Assembly: GCA_016617855.1 (NCBI GenBank)
Contig: JAECUM010001894.1
Span: forward strand, 107,237-171,236
From: Megalonaias nervosa
Taxonomy: Eukaryota; Mollusca; Bivalvia; Unionida; Unionidae
DNA: 64,000 bases
Reading direction: 5' to 3'
The first letter of the stretch is position 1. Every line of letters begins with the position of its first letter. Shown piece by piece: positions 10,652-23,289 of this stretch. The notes under the pieces were generated by a model. That model was given only the letters and a program-made list of their open reading frames with translations, ran no database searches and was not told where the DNA came from. The translations under genes and the position numbers were made by a program.

Positions 10652-12041
10652 GTAATAAATGCAAATATTTGTACTGCAATAAATCTCCATGCTGTCAGAC
10701 AGGTTCAATATGCACAATATTATACAGTGCACAAAGTTCCCTAGGTTCTTTTTGACATTGGCATTATATTTGTTTAATGAACCAGTTAGAATCAGGGCTA
10801 GGGCTGCTAACTTTACCAAAATTTCTAAATGTGTGCACAATGTCCAGTAACTGAAATTATGCCATTTAATCATACTGATTTGAAACTCAACCTTTTCACT
10901 TGCTCTGCATGTTAGGTTTACAGCTGACAGATATTTGTATGTGAAGCCATTGATGTCGTGCATGCCATACCATGCAATTATTTCCTTTGCTGTTCATCTT
11001 GCACCTCTTACTATGACAAGAAATCAGTGACTTGAACACATTTATGTTTCTTGCTGTATTATCGGATCAAAAGGATCAAATTCCTCATCATTTATTAGAT
11101 ATCAGAAATACATGTATTATAGCAAATGAAAATTCCATAGTTATTAAACAGGTAATCTGCTAAACTAAGTCTAGAAAAGGGACACACCTGTCGGAGATAG
11201 ATTTTTATGTGAGAGATGACACTTTATATATAGTAGCAGTATAGCAGGATATCTCAGTTGAGTGGCACCTTTGGGGGTGTAATACCAAACTTATTATTAA
11301 TCAGGCTGTCATAGAGGTGTCAGTAGAGACACTGTCTCACCTTGATAAAAATGGTTTTATAGCTAGCAGATTACATAACACAATTCACAGATCACAGCAC
11401 TAGAGTTATTGTTAGCTGCTGCTGGAGAACTGAAAGTGTCCCTTGTGTAAAGTCTGCTGCTGGTTGACATCCAGTTTGTTCATTCAGAAGATTCTCAGGA
11501 AACCAGTTGTGTGAGACTTCAGTGACAGTTGATTGAGTTGAAAATGTTTAAGCTTATTCATCTCACTTAGTTACAGCTTTAAGGTTACAACTTATGCAAT
11601 AATTAACATACACATAGCAAATCTGTCTACTATAAGGTACTGGTCATTTAATTTTGGGAGGTGGGGTTTGTGATTTTCTTTTGAGTTGAAAATTTGTTCT
11701 TTTCTTTTTTCTCAAGATAATTATTATTTTGTTCCAAATTATATCATGGATATAAAATGGTGTAATTTTGCTTTAAATTAGAGCAGGATAATTTTTCCAT
11801 CTATTGACAGACGAAAATTTAACAAAAAATGTGTCAGAACATTTAATTGTTTGTCCTTAAAATAATTGTGTTATGCCTTAGTACGTATTGTGGAATGGTC
11901 AGAAACAGTATGGTATACAGCCATACAAAATTGTTTGTGCTACCCACCTTAGTTTGCAACACTTAAGATTCAGTGTGAAATTTGCACCATATTAACTTTT
12001 CTTTGAAAAATAATCTTGGTTTTTGTTTTATTTATCTTAAG
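10652..12041. other. putative intron, no other feature seen
   Basis: AT-rich sequence without convincing ORF, SINE or tandem array. A minus-strand open frame at 10646-10963 overlaps the putative exon and has no recognisable motif; treated as a shadow. Confidence 0.4.
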
Positions 12042-12123
12042 TCAAAGTATCTGACACTTTTCGGCAACTGTGATAAATGCTTCATTGATAAATGCTTCAT
12101 TGACACAGCATGGATTTCAAAAG
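12042..12123 (+). CDS. putative internal exon with 15-bp duplication (chain exon 5)
   Basis: Acceptor GTTTTATTTATCTTAAG and donor TTCAAAAG/GTAATC bound 82 open nt, starting phase 0 and ending phase 1. The peptide starts SKYLTLFGNCDKCFID and ends TAWISK. A tandem 15-base duplication (GATAAATGCTTCATT twice, 12072-12101) inserts five extra residues (KCFID) without breaking the frame. CxxC here and CxxC in the next exon suggest a zinc-binding pair, which is inference. Confidence 0.5.
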
Positions 12124-12325
12124 GTAATCAGCACCAGTAAATGCTTTATTGTTCAGCATGAAAACAGTACATTATCTAGGTTAATTTCGATTTTATTTAC
12201 TTTTAAAAAAATCTGGATTTTTTTGTTTTATTTATCCTATTAAACCACTGTAATGTATACTTCTTTTTGATCATTCACTGTTTGGTGCTCGATGTCAGAA
12301 TTCAGAATGTTTTTTTATTTTTCAG

Positions 12326-12376
12326 ATGTAATATGTGCTAGCTGTGGGCCCAAGATAATTAGGATTCATTATCTTG
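12326..12376 (+). CDS. putative internal exon, CxxC motif (chain exon 6)
   Basis: A very strong acceptor (GTTTTTTTATTTTTCAG) followed by 51 nt, completing a codon from the previous exon and reading VICASCGPKIIRIHYL before a CTTG/GTAAAT donor. Phase 1 at both ends, agreeing with 12042-12123. The open frame continues another 70 nt past the donor, so the exact end is uncertain. Together with the preceding CxxC this could form a small zinc ribbon. Confidence 0.45.
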
Positions 12377-12607
12377 GTAAATTTTATCTTAGACACAGAG
12401 ATATATTTAAGGGGTGTCATACTAGTCTAAACATGTTGAAGTACTGGACCTGAGCATTTATATAATATCTTGCATTGCATTTTGAATCTGAATGAATATA
12501 GTCTGATAAAAAAATTAGCATAGTAGGCCGTGCAAGAAACACAGTCAGACAGGCTAACCAGCATAGCCGCATACAAGTGTTAAGCACTAACAGATGTTAT
12601 GTATATT

Positions 12608-13134
12608 TTGTTTGTATTTTATAATTGACCTTTGTCCATAATTGAGGTTAGGAGTTTGGGCCCACCTGACTAATGTCTTTTTTTGTTAAGGAGCATGTCG
12701 CATAGCTAATGTTTCCCTGTGATTGTAGATTATATATATATTAAGATTGGTATTATTTGTAGGTAAACATGTTTATTTGGTTTTGAGTTCTAGCTACAGC
12801 CTTGATTCTGACCCTTGAAGATTCCAGAAATGGATTTTGTTCACAGTTTGATGGAAATTTCCATTAGGATGACCCTCATTCTGTTCCTTTTGTTGTGTCT
12901 TAGGTTTTTATATTAGGGTTGTTTATATTAAAATTACTCATTCTGATCTAGAATCAAATGGGGAATCAGTCTTTTAGTTGTGTTTATTTTTAACTTGAGA
13001 GGATTTATTTATTTATATTATTCGTTGGAATTACAGTGCTCAGTAAATACCTTCTGACTAATCACTATTTTGGGATTACTGTGAATTCATTTAGAGACAT
13101 TTTGGATTATATCATTGTGATACATCAAGACTAT
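12608..13134 (+). repeat. dispersed repeat, copy 1 (second copy at 27074)
   Basis: About 530 bp alignable along its length to 27074-27634 in the same orientation. Shared blocks include GGAGTTTGGGCC, TTGTGTCTTAGGTTTT, AGTCTTTTAGTTGTG, GAGGATTTATTTATTT and ATTCATTTAGAGACATTTTG. No coding motif; the family is not recognised. The best-kept block is the last 60 bp. Confidence 0.7.
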
Positions 13135-13201
13135 TAGCACATAACACAATTCCAGGCTATGCTTAATGACATGGTTAACAGCAAAGTTATGTTAGCCAGG
13201 T

Positions 13202-13302
13202 GCACACACACATATATACACACATGTATATACACACACAGACACATACGCATACACACACAGACACATACACATACACACACAGACACACACACACATG
13301 CA
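13202..13302 (+). repeat. CA-rich degenerate microsatellite
   Basis: Interrupted CA/TA repeats with imperfect ACACACAGACACATAC units repeated about three times. Confidence 0.85.
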
Positions 13303-13541
13303 CAATAAGACTCATTAGAGCCTTGTTGATGGAGCCATAAACATTAACAAAGCTTCATATCTTCATATGGGATGTTTGCAACTACTCTCATCTCCTAGGA
13401 AGAAGTCTAAGCTGTACAGTATGTTTGGGCAATGGTTTGTGATGTGTAAGACAATCTCAACTTTTTTATATAACTATTCCATATTTGGGATGGGGTTTGA
13501 TGTGTTGGAACAGGGGAACTGGTCCTTAATGTACTTTTATG

Positions 13542-13564
13542 TGTTGTTGTTGTTGTTGTTGTCA

Positions 13565-13602
<38 letters not shown>

Positions 13603-13646
13603 GTTGTTGTTGTTGTTGTTGTTGTTGTCATTGTTGTTCTTGTTGT
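13542..13646 (+). repeat. compound (TTG)n(TTA)n(TTG)n microsatellite
   Basis: A TTG run, then a TTA run, then another TTG run, near-mirror in arrangement. The 109-residue open frame across it is poly-Leu translated from the triplet repeat and is not a gene. Confidence 0.9.
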
Positions 13647-14699
13647 ATGAGAGCAATTATACACCAGGATGTCAACCTTTTAAATGCACTGCATAGTTAA
13701 CACAAATATACATGCTGTTGCTTCAAGTACAGGAATTTCCTTTGATATTTACATTCAATATATCTTACTTTAATGGGTGTTACATTAATTTCACCTGTCA
13801 TTACACCAGAGCTGGCTGCTTTGTCCTTCTGAGTGCCAAATTTTCTCACTATTTTGTCTTTTATTATGTCAGACTTTGTACAACTCTGATAATGCCTCTG
13901 AGGTCTTAATGCTTATATTTAGACTTGAGATGACATGTTTTGCTGATTGTGGCAAATAAAAGATCTTTCACCATTGGCTTGTATTTATTAGTTCATGACT
14001 TGAGATGACATGGGTTGTTGACTGGGGCAAAACAAAATCTTTAACCATTGGCTTGTATTAATTAGAGCAAGATGCTTGGTCAAACAGAGGTCATTGTTTG
14101 ACCAGAGGCAGCTTTTCTGAGCTGTCACCTTGAGCAAGAGGACCAGGTCTTGTTCTTTAAAAGTAAATATTAGCTGTGTACATATTAACTTGGCCAACTA
14201 GTTGGGTGATTGGTTTGTGGATCTAATCACCTCCTGATGTATGACATTTTGATTGAAAACATCTTATACCATGCCTGTATATAATGGATATTTTATTTTG
14301 CATGTCATAATTGTGTTCTCTAGTGTGTGAAATTTATGTATCAGCTATAAATGTAGTAGAAACAGTGTGCACAACAGCCCCTACTGACATCTAGAAATAC
14401 ATTTACGGAAGTATTCACATGCTGAAGTTGTGAAACAGGAATTCAGGTGGAGGATTAAAGTTGTAAGGAAAAGAGGTACAAATAAACAAATTTTTAGAAA
14501 TTACATTGAAATGGAGTGTGATGCACATTATTTGAAGAAAATCTAATGCAACAGGAAAAGTGTCTTGATTCATTACATTTTTCGCATTATTTTTGTAAGA
14601 AGCTGTTATAGAGACATTTTTCAGTTGCATAAGGTATTTAGCTAAAGTGAGGACATTTCATTCTTAAACCTGGCATGATCATTTTTTTAAATCTATTAA

Positions 14700-15030
14700 C
14701 CCACCTGAAGAATTTATGGCTATGAAATTTATATATTGACTCGCTTGAAGAATCTATGGCTATGAAATTTATATATTGACTCGCTTGAAGACTATGGCTA
14801 TGAAATTTATATACTGACTCACTTGAAGAATCTATGGCTATGAAATTTATATATTGACTCACTTGAAGACTATGGCTATGAAATATATATATTGACTCCC
14901 TTGAAAAATCTATGCTATGGAATTTATATATTGACTCGCTTGAAGAATCTATGGCTATGAAATTTATGTATTGACTGGCTTGAAGAATCTATGGCTATGA
15001 AATTTATATATTGGCTCGCTTGAAGACTCT
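14700..15030 (+). repeat. 40-bp minisatellite, about 8 copies
   Basis: Unit contains TTGAAGAATCTATGGCTATG followed by AAATTTATATATTGACTCGC; some units lose two to three bases at the GAAGAATC position, giving 38-bp variants. Non-coding. Confidence 0.9.
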
Positions 15031-15189
15031 GTCAATAAAATCTTATGGAACCAATTTAAACATTCTATCATCAATAGGGAGATTTAACTCACCGATTATC
15101 TGTATTGAAGATCTGTGAACATTTCATCGTAATTACTATTTGCAGATGTCAGTACTAGGATAAGAGCTGACTGATATTGTTTCTTTAAT

Positions 15190-15305
15190 ATGTATGCATG
15201 TTTGTATGTACGTAAGTATGTATGTATGCATGTTTGTATGTACTTAAGTATGTATGTATGCATGTACATATGTTCACATGCATGCACGCACATAGACGTA
15301 TGTAC
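15190..15305 (+). repeat. GTAT-rich repeat, 34-bp higher-order unit
   Basis: TATGTATGCATGTTTGTATG and following TAC(G/T)TAAGTA recur twice, then decays into ATGCATGC-type sequence. A GTAT microsatellite with a superimposed longer period. Confidence 0.8.
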
Positions 15306-15639
15306 ATATTTTTTAGGGTTTAACGATGTGTCAGCACAACACTGGCTTCATGTTGCTGATTAAAAGTTCTAAAAATGTATTTGCAAAGAATCAATAAAAT
15401 ATGTGCATGTATATTCCATCATAAAAGTGCAAGATTTTCTCTGGTGGTGCATTATCATAATGTTTCTTAATTAAAAAAACTACAAAATCAAATAAATTAA
15501 AATAAAATTCAGAAATATTGCTTCCTAAAAATTGCTTGCCATGAGATGTGATCTGTTGTTCTCTTGAAATTTCTGGATATCACAAGCTCAAAAGTCAGTG
15601 AATGCCATCACTTGCAGACTTTTTTTGTGGCAATCATCA

Positions 15640-15920
15640 CATGATATTGTTGCTAGAAGACTTTATCTCTGGTTATTTTTGCTGGAAGACTTCATCTGTG
15701 AATATCGTTGCTTGGAGATACCATTTGTGAATGTGATCATGAGGAGACTTATCTGTTGATATCATGACCAGAAGACTTCATAAATATCATCATTGTAAGA
15801 CTTTATCTATGGATACCATTTCTTAAGGAATTGGTTAGCTTAATCACCTTTTGATTGGCAGGCAGCTTAATCACCTTTTGATTGGCAGGCTATCTCTTTA
15901 ATCACCTTTTGATTGGCTGC
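15640..15920 (+). repeat. degenerate 38-bp repeats, then 28-bp triplication
   Basis: From 15640 to 15825 diverged units of the type GAAGACTTCATCTGTGAATATC recur about five times. At 15838-15918 a cleaner unit TTAATCACCTTTTGATTGGC occurs three times. Confidence 0.7.
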
Positions 15921-16134
15921 TTCATTACCATATTCAGGATCTTGTAATGCTTTCAGGATGTCTTGATATTGGCACTTATAGTATGTGGATATATCACCAC
16001 TAGTTGAATTTGTGGACAGATCCTTACTTGTAGAATCAGCAATTATATCTGCATTTTGAGATCATAGATGTCAACATTGTTCTTAGAAATCTAGTGTGCT
16101 TGAAAGAAAGGACACTGGTTATATTTGCTGTGCT

Positions 16135-16534
16135 CATACATGACAGAAGCATACAGGTTTGTTTGTCATCTGTTGTCTGTTGTCCTTCGTGTGATGTATG
16201 TCCATTTGTCTGTTTGTTACTGTTACTCCTCCTAAACTACTTTGAGGATTTCCATAAAACCTTACACAAACATTCATCCCAAGGTCTAGGTGGTCTTGAA
16301 TAAAAATGGTATTGCTCATATATTTAATATGGTTACCACAGCAACCATTGCCACTCCTCCAAATGGATGATCATACCATTATGGGGTTTTCGCTACAAGA
16401 CTTGATATGATGTCTAGTTGGTCCTAAATGAAAATGATGCAGATTTGGAATCTAGCTGGTCCTGGCTGAAAATAATGTGGATTTTAAAGTGTGTTCAGTC
16501 AGTAGAGCATTAGTCCCATCAAGGGACTCTTGTC
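16135..16534 (+). mobile_element. dispersed repeat ending in hairpin + CTTGT, copy 1
   Basis: Shares with 28340-28940 and 38460-39442 blocks such as TACTCCTCCTAAACTACTTTG, CATTCATCCCAAGGTCTAG, ATGGTTACCACAGCAACC and TAGTTGGTCCTAAATGAAAA. It ends in a perfect hairpin AGTCCCATCAAGGGACT directly followed by CTTGT. No coding capacity. The terminal hairpin and family layout suggest a Helitron/Helentron-like non-autonomous element, but the CTRR end typical of Helitrons is absent, so the class is unproven. Confidence 0.55.
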
Positions 16535-16946
16535 TCTCATTTATTGAATCTATAGATATACCAAAGCCAGAATTGTGAAGTTTTATCATACTGCCATCAT
16601 CTTTGAAGTCAAATCATACAGACTTAATTTAATGTTGTTAGAATTTGAGTTTAAAGCTTAATGTATGCTATTGAAGGTACAGTAATTGTGATCAACAAAT
16701 TTACTGAAATATGATAGCAAGAATAATGAACTGCAAGGCAATTTATTTTCTTAGGTTTTTATTTCTATGATTTTGTGATAGATTACATTTTATTGGCACT
16801 TTTATTTGTGGATATTGTTCACAAGAATCACTGTTTGTTGGGTGCTTAAGTTCATTTCTTGTAGCAACCACAAAATCCATGAAAATTTGTATGGAATACC
16901 CAGCAAAATATACTGACTTTATGTTATTTCATCTTTGGCTTCCTAG

Positions 16947-17037
16947 CTGGTGTTGTCCAAGAAACAGCAATTGGGATCTATTCAAGAAATGGAAATGTGG
17001 TGGGGTGGGGGGTTGATTCCCCCTCTGTTTGAAAAAG
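16947..17037 (+). CDS. possible exon, low confidence
   Basis: Acceptor TTCATCTTTGGCTTCCTAG and donor GAAAAAG/GTGTAA bound 91 nt. Frame one reads LVLSKKQQLGSIQEMEMWW then a glycine-rich stretch; another frame reads GVVQETAIGIYSRNGN and fits the phase of the exon at 12326-12376 but lacks a good donor. The competing frames are the reason for the low score. Confidence 0.3.
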
Positions 17038-17499
17038 GTGTAAATTATTTGAATATAGGAGAGATTTATATGAAAGAAAAATGTAGGGGTTGAAAATATG
17101 ATGCACAATTTTTGAACAATCAGTTGATATTTAGGTGGAATATTTGAGAAATTAGTGTGAATACAGGCCAGAGCAATATCTGTACCACTGCAGTAAACAA
17201 TTTGCTAGAAAGTCCCAGGTTCCATACTGGCACTTAAGAAAGGACTTTGCTAGTTTTAGGGGACTGGATGTATTATTTTCTTCTTGAGGGTTTTAATGGC
17301 ACATTATTCACTATATCATGCTGAGGAAATTGGTGCTGTGTGTCCTTCCCAAGGATACAATTGGGTGATGTCAGAATCCACATCACTTACAATGTCTGCT
17401 TAAAAACCACTTGCTGATATTCATCTAAATGAACAATGAAAAATTAAACATAATTTTAAATTGTGGACAACAGCAGTAGCTTACAGGTATAAGTATAAA

Positions 17500-17599
17500 T
17501 TAATAATAATAATAATAATAATAATAGAAGTTGTAATATTGTTGTACATCAGCAAAGTTAATAATAATTATAATAATAATAATAATAATAATAACAAAC

Positions 17600-17657
<58 letters not shown>

Positions 17658-17685
17658 GTTAATAATAATAATAATAATAATAATT
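17500..17685 (+). repeat. interrupted (TAA)n microsatellite
   Basis: Three blocks of TAA triplets separated by short unique sequence (AGAAGTTGTAATATTG..., ACAAACG, AAAAG). The AAACGTTAATAA/AAAAGTTAATAA boundaries hint at amplification of a short unit including GTTAATAATAATAA. Confidence 0.9.
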
Positions 17686-18031
17686 ACTTTAAAAAAATAT
17701 TACAGATTATTTTGCCAACATTTGTCGGAATTTTGAAACTTGAACTTTACTTACTGCTATATTGTATGAAATCATATTCTTGGTGACAGTTTTATGTAGT
17801 TTTTTTAAATAATTGATTAAATGAAATCTTAAGAGCCCTATTTGATGATTTTTTGAAAAATATAGAATATTTGATACAATAATGTGAGAATATTTACACA
17901 CTGAAACCCACTATAGCACACATTCATATAAAGAACACCTTTTTATTAGGAAAAAACATTCATGAATCTTTTTTATTCTTTGACCATTTAATTAATATTC
18001 AGTTGATGTTCTTATTTCTAGCTGGGGCACT

Positions 18032-18231
18032 TATTTACTTGCTTACAAGATGAGCCCAGATGCAAATTGCAATGACCCAGATATGTCGTCACATTATGCA
18101 CCAGCAGATCTGTTTGTTAGGAGTAATCAGTAGAACAAAAAACATAGACCCTGATCTGCAGGAGCATTATGCTATGGCAGATCATGATCTTTGTTGTTTG
18201 CAGTTTGAGTTGACTTACAAGTGAGTATATT
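18032..18231 (-). mobile_element. nested-palindrome element, copy B (reverse)
   Basis: Same architecture as 3081-3280 but with the two hairpins in reversed order, so the element is on the opposite strand. Outer arms TTACTTGCTTACAAG and TTGACTTACAAGTGAGTATA; the linker reads TTAGGAGTAATCAGTAGAAC, the complement of the linker seen in plus copies. Confidence 0.75.
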
Positions 18232-18820
18232 TGGTACTTGCCCATAGGACAAATTACTATAGTTCTCTGATTGCATGCCTGCTGCCCTATTGCCAATTCA
18301 ATAAAGTTTGTTACCTGACCTAGGATGGTATCACTTAGTGCCCCCAATGTTATCAATTCATTTTGGAAAGACACTGAATTGGGTCAATTGTGTTTGGATG
18401 GCACCATGCCCTGACATGGTGCATGCTTAATTACAGGTTGTTTGGAGAACAAAGAATTAATTCTTGTGCAGTTGGGACATAAACAACTAATAAATTAGAA
18501 CTGTTGGATATGAGCAGTAATGGCTTTCAAGAGAGCTTTTTCAGTAAGGTATGTGCTCAAAGATTATATCATTACTACTTTTAAAATAAAAAATAGTGAG
18601 ATAAACTGTACATTTAAGTGACTGAAATATGCTGGAGGGGTTATAAGGGATGTGTATTGACTTCTTTGTGGTGATATTTAGTTCTAAATATCATCTGTGT
18701 TTACTTCACTTGCAGCTGTAGTAAATTGTCATGTTTGAATTCTAGGACATTTTGTAAGTTTAGATTGAGTCATTTGAGCATGATCTGAATGAAGCATATC
18801 ATGGTTTATTCTGCAATTGA

Positions 18821-18943
<123 letters not shown>

Positions 18944-19059
18944 CCTCCATCTAATTGGATAAGGAGCAATTTTCTAAATTTAGGGACAAACAAAAAAAAG
19001 AAAAAAAAGATGAGGCTTGAAATATGATGTGTGATTTCTGCACATTTTTCATTTGATTT

Positions 19060-19634
19060 TACCAATCACTCAATCAGTCCATCTCCTTTACGTATCACTC
19101 CATCTGACCATCTCCTCTACCAACCAGTTCATCTGTCTATCTCATTGACCAATTACTCCATCTATCCATCTCCTTGACCAATCACTCCATCTATCCATCT
19201 CCTTTACCAATCACTCCATCTATCCATCTCCTTTACCAATCACTCCATCTATCCATCTCCTTTACCAATCACTCCATCTGTCCACCTCCTTTACCAATCA
19301 CTCCATCTGTCCATCTCCTTGACCAATCACTGCATTTATCCATCTCCTATATAGCAACCACCCCATCTGTCCATCTCCTTTGCCAATCACTCCATCTGTC
19401 CATCTCCTTTACCAATCACTCCATCTGTCCATCTCCTTTACCAATCACTCCATCTGTCCATCTTTTTTACCAATCACTCCATCTATCCATCTCCTTTAAA
19501 AATCAATCTATCTATCTCCCTTACCAACCACTCCATCTATCCATCTCCTTTACCAACCGCTGGCCTCCTTTACCAATCACTCCATCTGTTCATCTCCTTT
19601 ACCAATCACTCCATCTGTTCATCTCCTTAACCAG
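19060..19634 (+). repeat. 29-bp minisatellite, about 20 copies
   Basis: Unit TTTACCAATCACTCCATCTG followed by TCCATCTCC, with scattered variants (GACC, GTTC, AAATC). It yields a 166-residue open frame repeating NHSICPSPLPI-like motifs because of low stop density; not considered a gene. Confidence 0.92.
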
Positions 19635-20202
19635 CTGGGTTTCTGCAAATCAAACTTTAGTTGCTGGGAATTGATGGATTTTAACCAAATATGTTTGCAG
19701 CATCATGATATTGATGAAATGTTGAAATAGTTCAATCTTTGATCTTGTATTCCATCATTGACAGAAGTTATGTCCACAGATTGCTCATTCTGACTTTGTT
19801 TGCCACAGAATAACTTTAGCAAGGATTGTTTGATTTCATCCAATGTTTGGCATGCAGCTTTATGTTCAGAAGATTATCAGTGAGGATGACTGGATTTCTG
19901 CAAGATTTGGCATGCATCTTTGTATTTAGGAGACCTTGAATAATTTGAATTTCCATTATTCCATATCATCATTTAAAAGGGTTATGCAGTATTTTCTCCA
20001 GGATGCATGATTGTGCAAGTTCCCCAAAATTGAATTCCCCTTCCCTTAAAAACGAGTGTGATAATCATATTCAGACAATTTGCCATGAGTGTAACAAAGT
20101 TGGTTAAATTCATTAAGATTAATAATGCTCAATTTGATCATGTGACTTGGAAATCAAGCACCATAATCAAGTGTTTACAGTTTGATTTTTGCATTTGGGC
20201 AG

Positions 20203-20420
20203 ATCACTTCAGTGGTCTAAGTGGTTATAACATCCACCTCAGATGTGGGAGATCGTAGGTTCTAATCCCTGGCCGAGTCATACCAAAGACTTATAAAAAA
20301 TGATACTTGTGGCTGCCCGCTTGGTGCTGAGCATTAAGAGGTTAGTGTTAGGACTATTCAACCTGGTGTCAGGATAATATGACTTGATGGGACATGATAC
20401 TACATGTCTGCAGAAAATAT
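20203..20420 (+). mobile_element. tRNA-derived SINE, same family as 35542
   Basis: Head: CAGTGGTCTAAGTGGTTATA (A-box region) and GATCGTAGGTTCTAATCCCT (B box). Body: GAGTCATACCAAAGACTTA, GTGCTGAGCATTAAGAGG, TTAGTGTTAGGACTATTC, CCTGGTGTCAGGATAATATG. The body aligns at high identity with 35560-35720, where the same blocks occur in the same order. Confidence 0.75.
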
Positions 20421-20939
20421 TGGAGGAATTATCCTCTGTGTGAAAATTGAGGTGAAATCACTGGTTATGGCTCCTGAATGCCCATTTCTTCAAACTTGGG
20501 TTTCCCAGCACAAGTTCCTTGGTTCATTTATGTTCCAAGGAGAGCGTATTAAATGGGGCCCTTTGTGAGTCAGCGTCAGTAATATTTTGAGTACATGTAT
20601 TTGCAAACATGGGTTGTGATGGCCATCACAGTTACCAATGTTCTGGCACCCTTGAAGTCCAAGGTCAAGGGAAGCTGTCATTTTAGACATGCTATGAAGA
20701 TAAGATGTTGCAAGGAACTTTACATAAATGCAGTATGACAGATGTACTGTTTGTGTTGATACTGTTCAGTTAGGCAGGGACCATTTTTATCTGCAGGTGA
20801 GTGGGGGTGAGGTGGAATTTGAATTTGAGAAAATCCACCTCCATATTAGTGACAAGAAATGTTTTCCTCCCCATCCCTGCCCATATGTTCTATATTATTT
20901 GGTAAAATTACGTTCTGTCTGTAATCTATGAGAGAAATA

Positions 20940-22150
20940 AAATTAATCTTGAAGAATGAATATCTAAACACCATTTAGAAGGCAGAAATGACACCTCTTA
21001 CTTGAAATACTACCTCCCTAATGACCAATAACCATCATACTAACATTGCCCATTGGTATCATAATTGAAACACCACAAGATGGATAATTAAAGGAAAGGT
21101 CATATAAAGGGCATTAAATAATATGCATTACACCATCTTTGTACTTATATTTTAAGATAATAGTATTATGAAATACCATTCCGTAACGCCAGACTATATT
21201 GGAGGGAAGTTCATGAAAACAAAAATTACATGTGTTTTAACTCTCAGCCTGTTGAGTGCCCTGAATAATGTTAAGAGTTGAATATTAATTCTGTTGCTTG
21301 AAATAAGGATTTTGAATCTCGCTTGTAGTTTGACAGGTGTTTGAAATAGGGATTTATTTTATTTCACTATGGCACTAAAATGGAGTAGGAATGAGACCAA
21401 TTAATGAGATTTTGTGTTCAACAAAGAACAGAAATGGCAACCAATATTTATTTGTATGGATTTTGGTGACCTTTTGGTTTGAATGAATCTTTATGTTGTG
21501 AGATTGCAGGGATTGGTACCAGACAGATTCCTATTATTATTTTCTTACAATGGACATGAGCATGAAGAATATGTTACAAAGCATAATTGATGGAAAAAGT
21601 CCACAGAGAGAACAGTTTATAAGTCAATTTTATTGAACCAATGTAGCAATCATTGTAGTGTCCATATGCATGTCTGTTTGTCCAGCTGTCTGTCCACTTT
21701 CTAGATTAAGGTCAATGTTAATGGTTTTTCTTCGATTAAGTTCTGTGCTAAGCTGTTTACATTCTTTGAAAAGGTGGGCTTGACAAAAGGATTACTCTTG
21801 TTTCAGCAAAAAATTTGTTTGAAGGTTAAAATTGCCACTAAAAGTACATGAGAGAGAGAGAGAGAGAGTGTGTGCATGTGTGTGTGTGTGTGTTTGTCTC
21901 CCGCATTACATATTTAGATATTCTTGACACTTTGTGACCCATTGGATCTGAGAAACCTCTGAAGAATTTCTCTTTCAAGAGATGCCCTGCTATGAATAGT
22001 TTATATACAGGCCTGCATTGACTGCTTGGAAGACAGTAAGCTAGCTCATAAATATGTCATCTATTTTCTCTCACAAAGTTCACAGTCTAATTAGCTGTTT
22101 TGGCAAGAATGTCTGAGGGGAATACCAATAGAATTCATTATATAGAAGTA
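20940..22150. other. non-coding stretch with one compound microsatellite
   Basis: No gene supported. At 21849-21895 a (GA)n run passes into an interrupted (GT)n run. The rest shows no recognised structure. Confidence 0.5.
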
Positions 22151-22286
22151 GCCAGTCTATGAATGTTGGATGGAGGCACTTTGGTTAAGCATTTTGGTAC
22201 AGGGAAGAAAATATGAAAGCCAGTCCATGAATGATGAAGGAAGGCACTTTGGTTAAGCATTTTGATGGAAGGAAGAAAATATGAAA
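22151..22286 (+). repeat. 68-bp tandem duplication
   Basis: Two adjacent copies beginning GCCAGTC(T/C)ATGAATG and ending GGAAGAAAATATGAAA, differing at several positions (GTTGGATGGAGG against ATGAAGGAAGG). Confidence 0.85.
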
Positions 22287-23289
22287 TTATTAACTAGGCC
22301 GTTTACCACACAGTTATTGGACTTTGTTTCAGTTCCCTTTGAATATAGAGACATATAAAATTGATGTCTAAGCAAATTTACTTCTCACAAGATCATTTCC
22401 CAATTTGTAAACGCAAATCACATTCTCTTGTGATTATTTAATTAACTCGCATTGCTTAATTGTTTCTAGTGCTGTTGTTCATTGACTAGAAGAGCTAATG
22501 ATGTGGCCTGTTTGTGACCTGTCCATCTATCTGTCATCAGCACAAGTTTGGAAGCCACAAAATTACTTGGGGAAATGCAAGGCATCTTTATATGCACATT
22601 CATTGGAATATTTGGCAACTCCTGAAAGAAAATAATGCTGCTTGGACATCCAATATGGAATTTTTAAATTTCTGTTGTCACTCTTCTTTCGGTATCATAA
22701 TGTGTTTTTATTCAGCTGAAGACTTTTAATGTCAGTAATACATAACTTGATGCTATTGTTTAGCTTACTTTTTCCAGATAGAAAAACTCGTAACCAAATA
22801 ATGAGAATTCAACCTCCAACAGGATGACTTCAAGAAAGTTGAAGTTGAGGAAGATCCAGAAAAGTCATTTCATGTGATGATGGCCAAATGCACACTAGAC
22901 CTCATTCTTTTTTGGTCACCGCCATGATTATGCTGGTTTAATTTATTCTTTGAAGAAGCTTGCCTTCAGTTTGAGTCATATTTTGCAAACTGAGTCTTTT
23001 AATATCAGTAATACTATACCTGTTGCTTTTGCATAGCTAGTACACTTGTTAATTTTACACATGATGGAAGAGGACACAGCTGTCCATTTTATAGCCTTTG
23101 GTTTGGCAAGATATGGGATCTCATGGAGAGGAGATGAACTTACCAAAGGAAAGTTTCCTCATCTTTTTCGGATTTTTCTGGGTTCTCTTTCTGTGAGTCC
23201 TGTGGGTCTAAGAGAAAGATTACAAAGGTTTCCCCATGACTCTTGGGTTAGTGGACTCACTCCCAAGGACGGTTATTAATGGGTAGAGA

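Noticed and set aside
13367..13696. 109-residue leucine-rich ORF resembling a membrane protein
   Set aside because: The hydrophobic part is the TTG/TTA microsatellite.
14700..15030. CRISPR-like array
   Set aside because: Repeats are directly adjacent with no unique spacers, and the genome is eukaryotic.
19174..19674. 166-residue ORF
   Set aside because: Direct translation of a 29-bp minisatellite.
20782..20808. 27-nt exon LGRDHFYLQ with CAG/GTGAGT donor
   Set aside because: The acceptor (TTGATACTGTTCAG) is weak and nothing nearby fits by phase.
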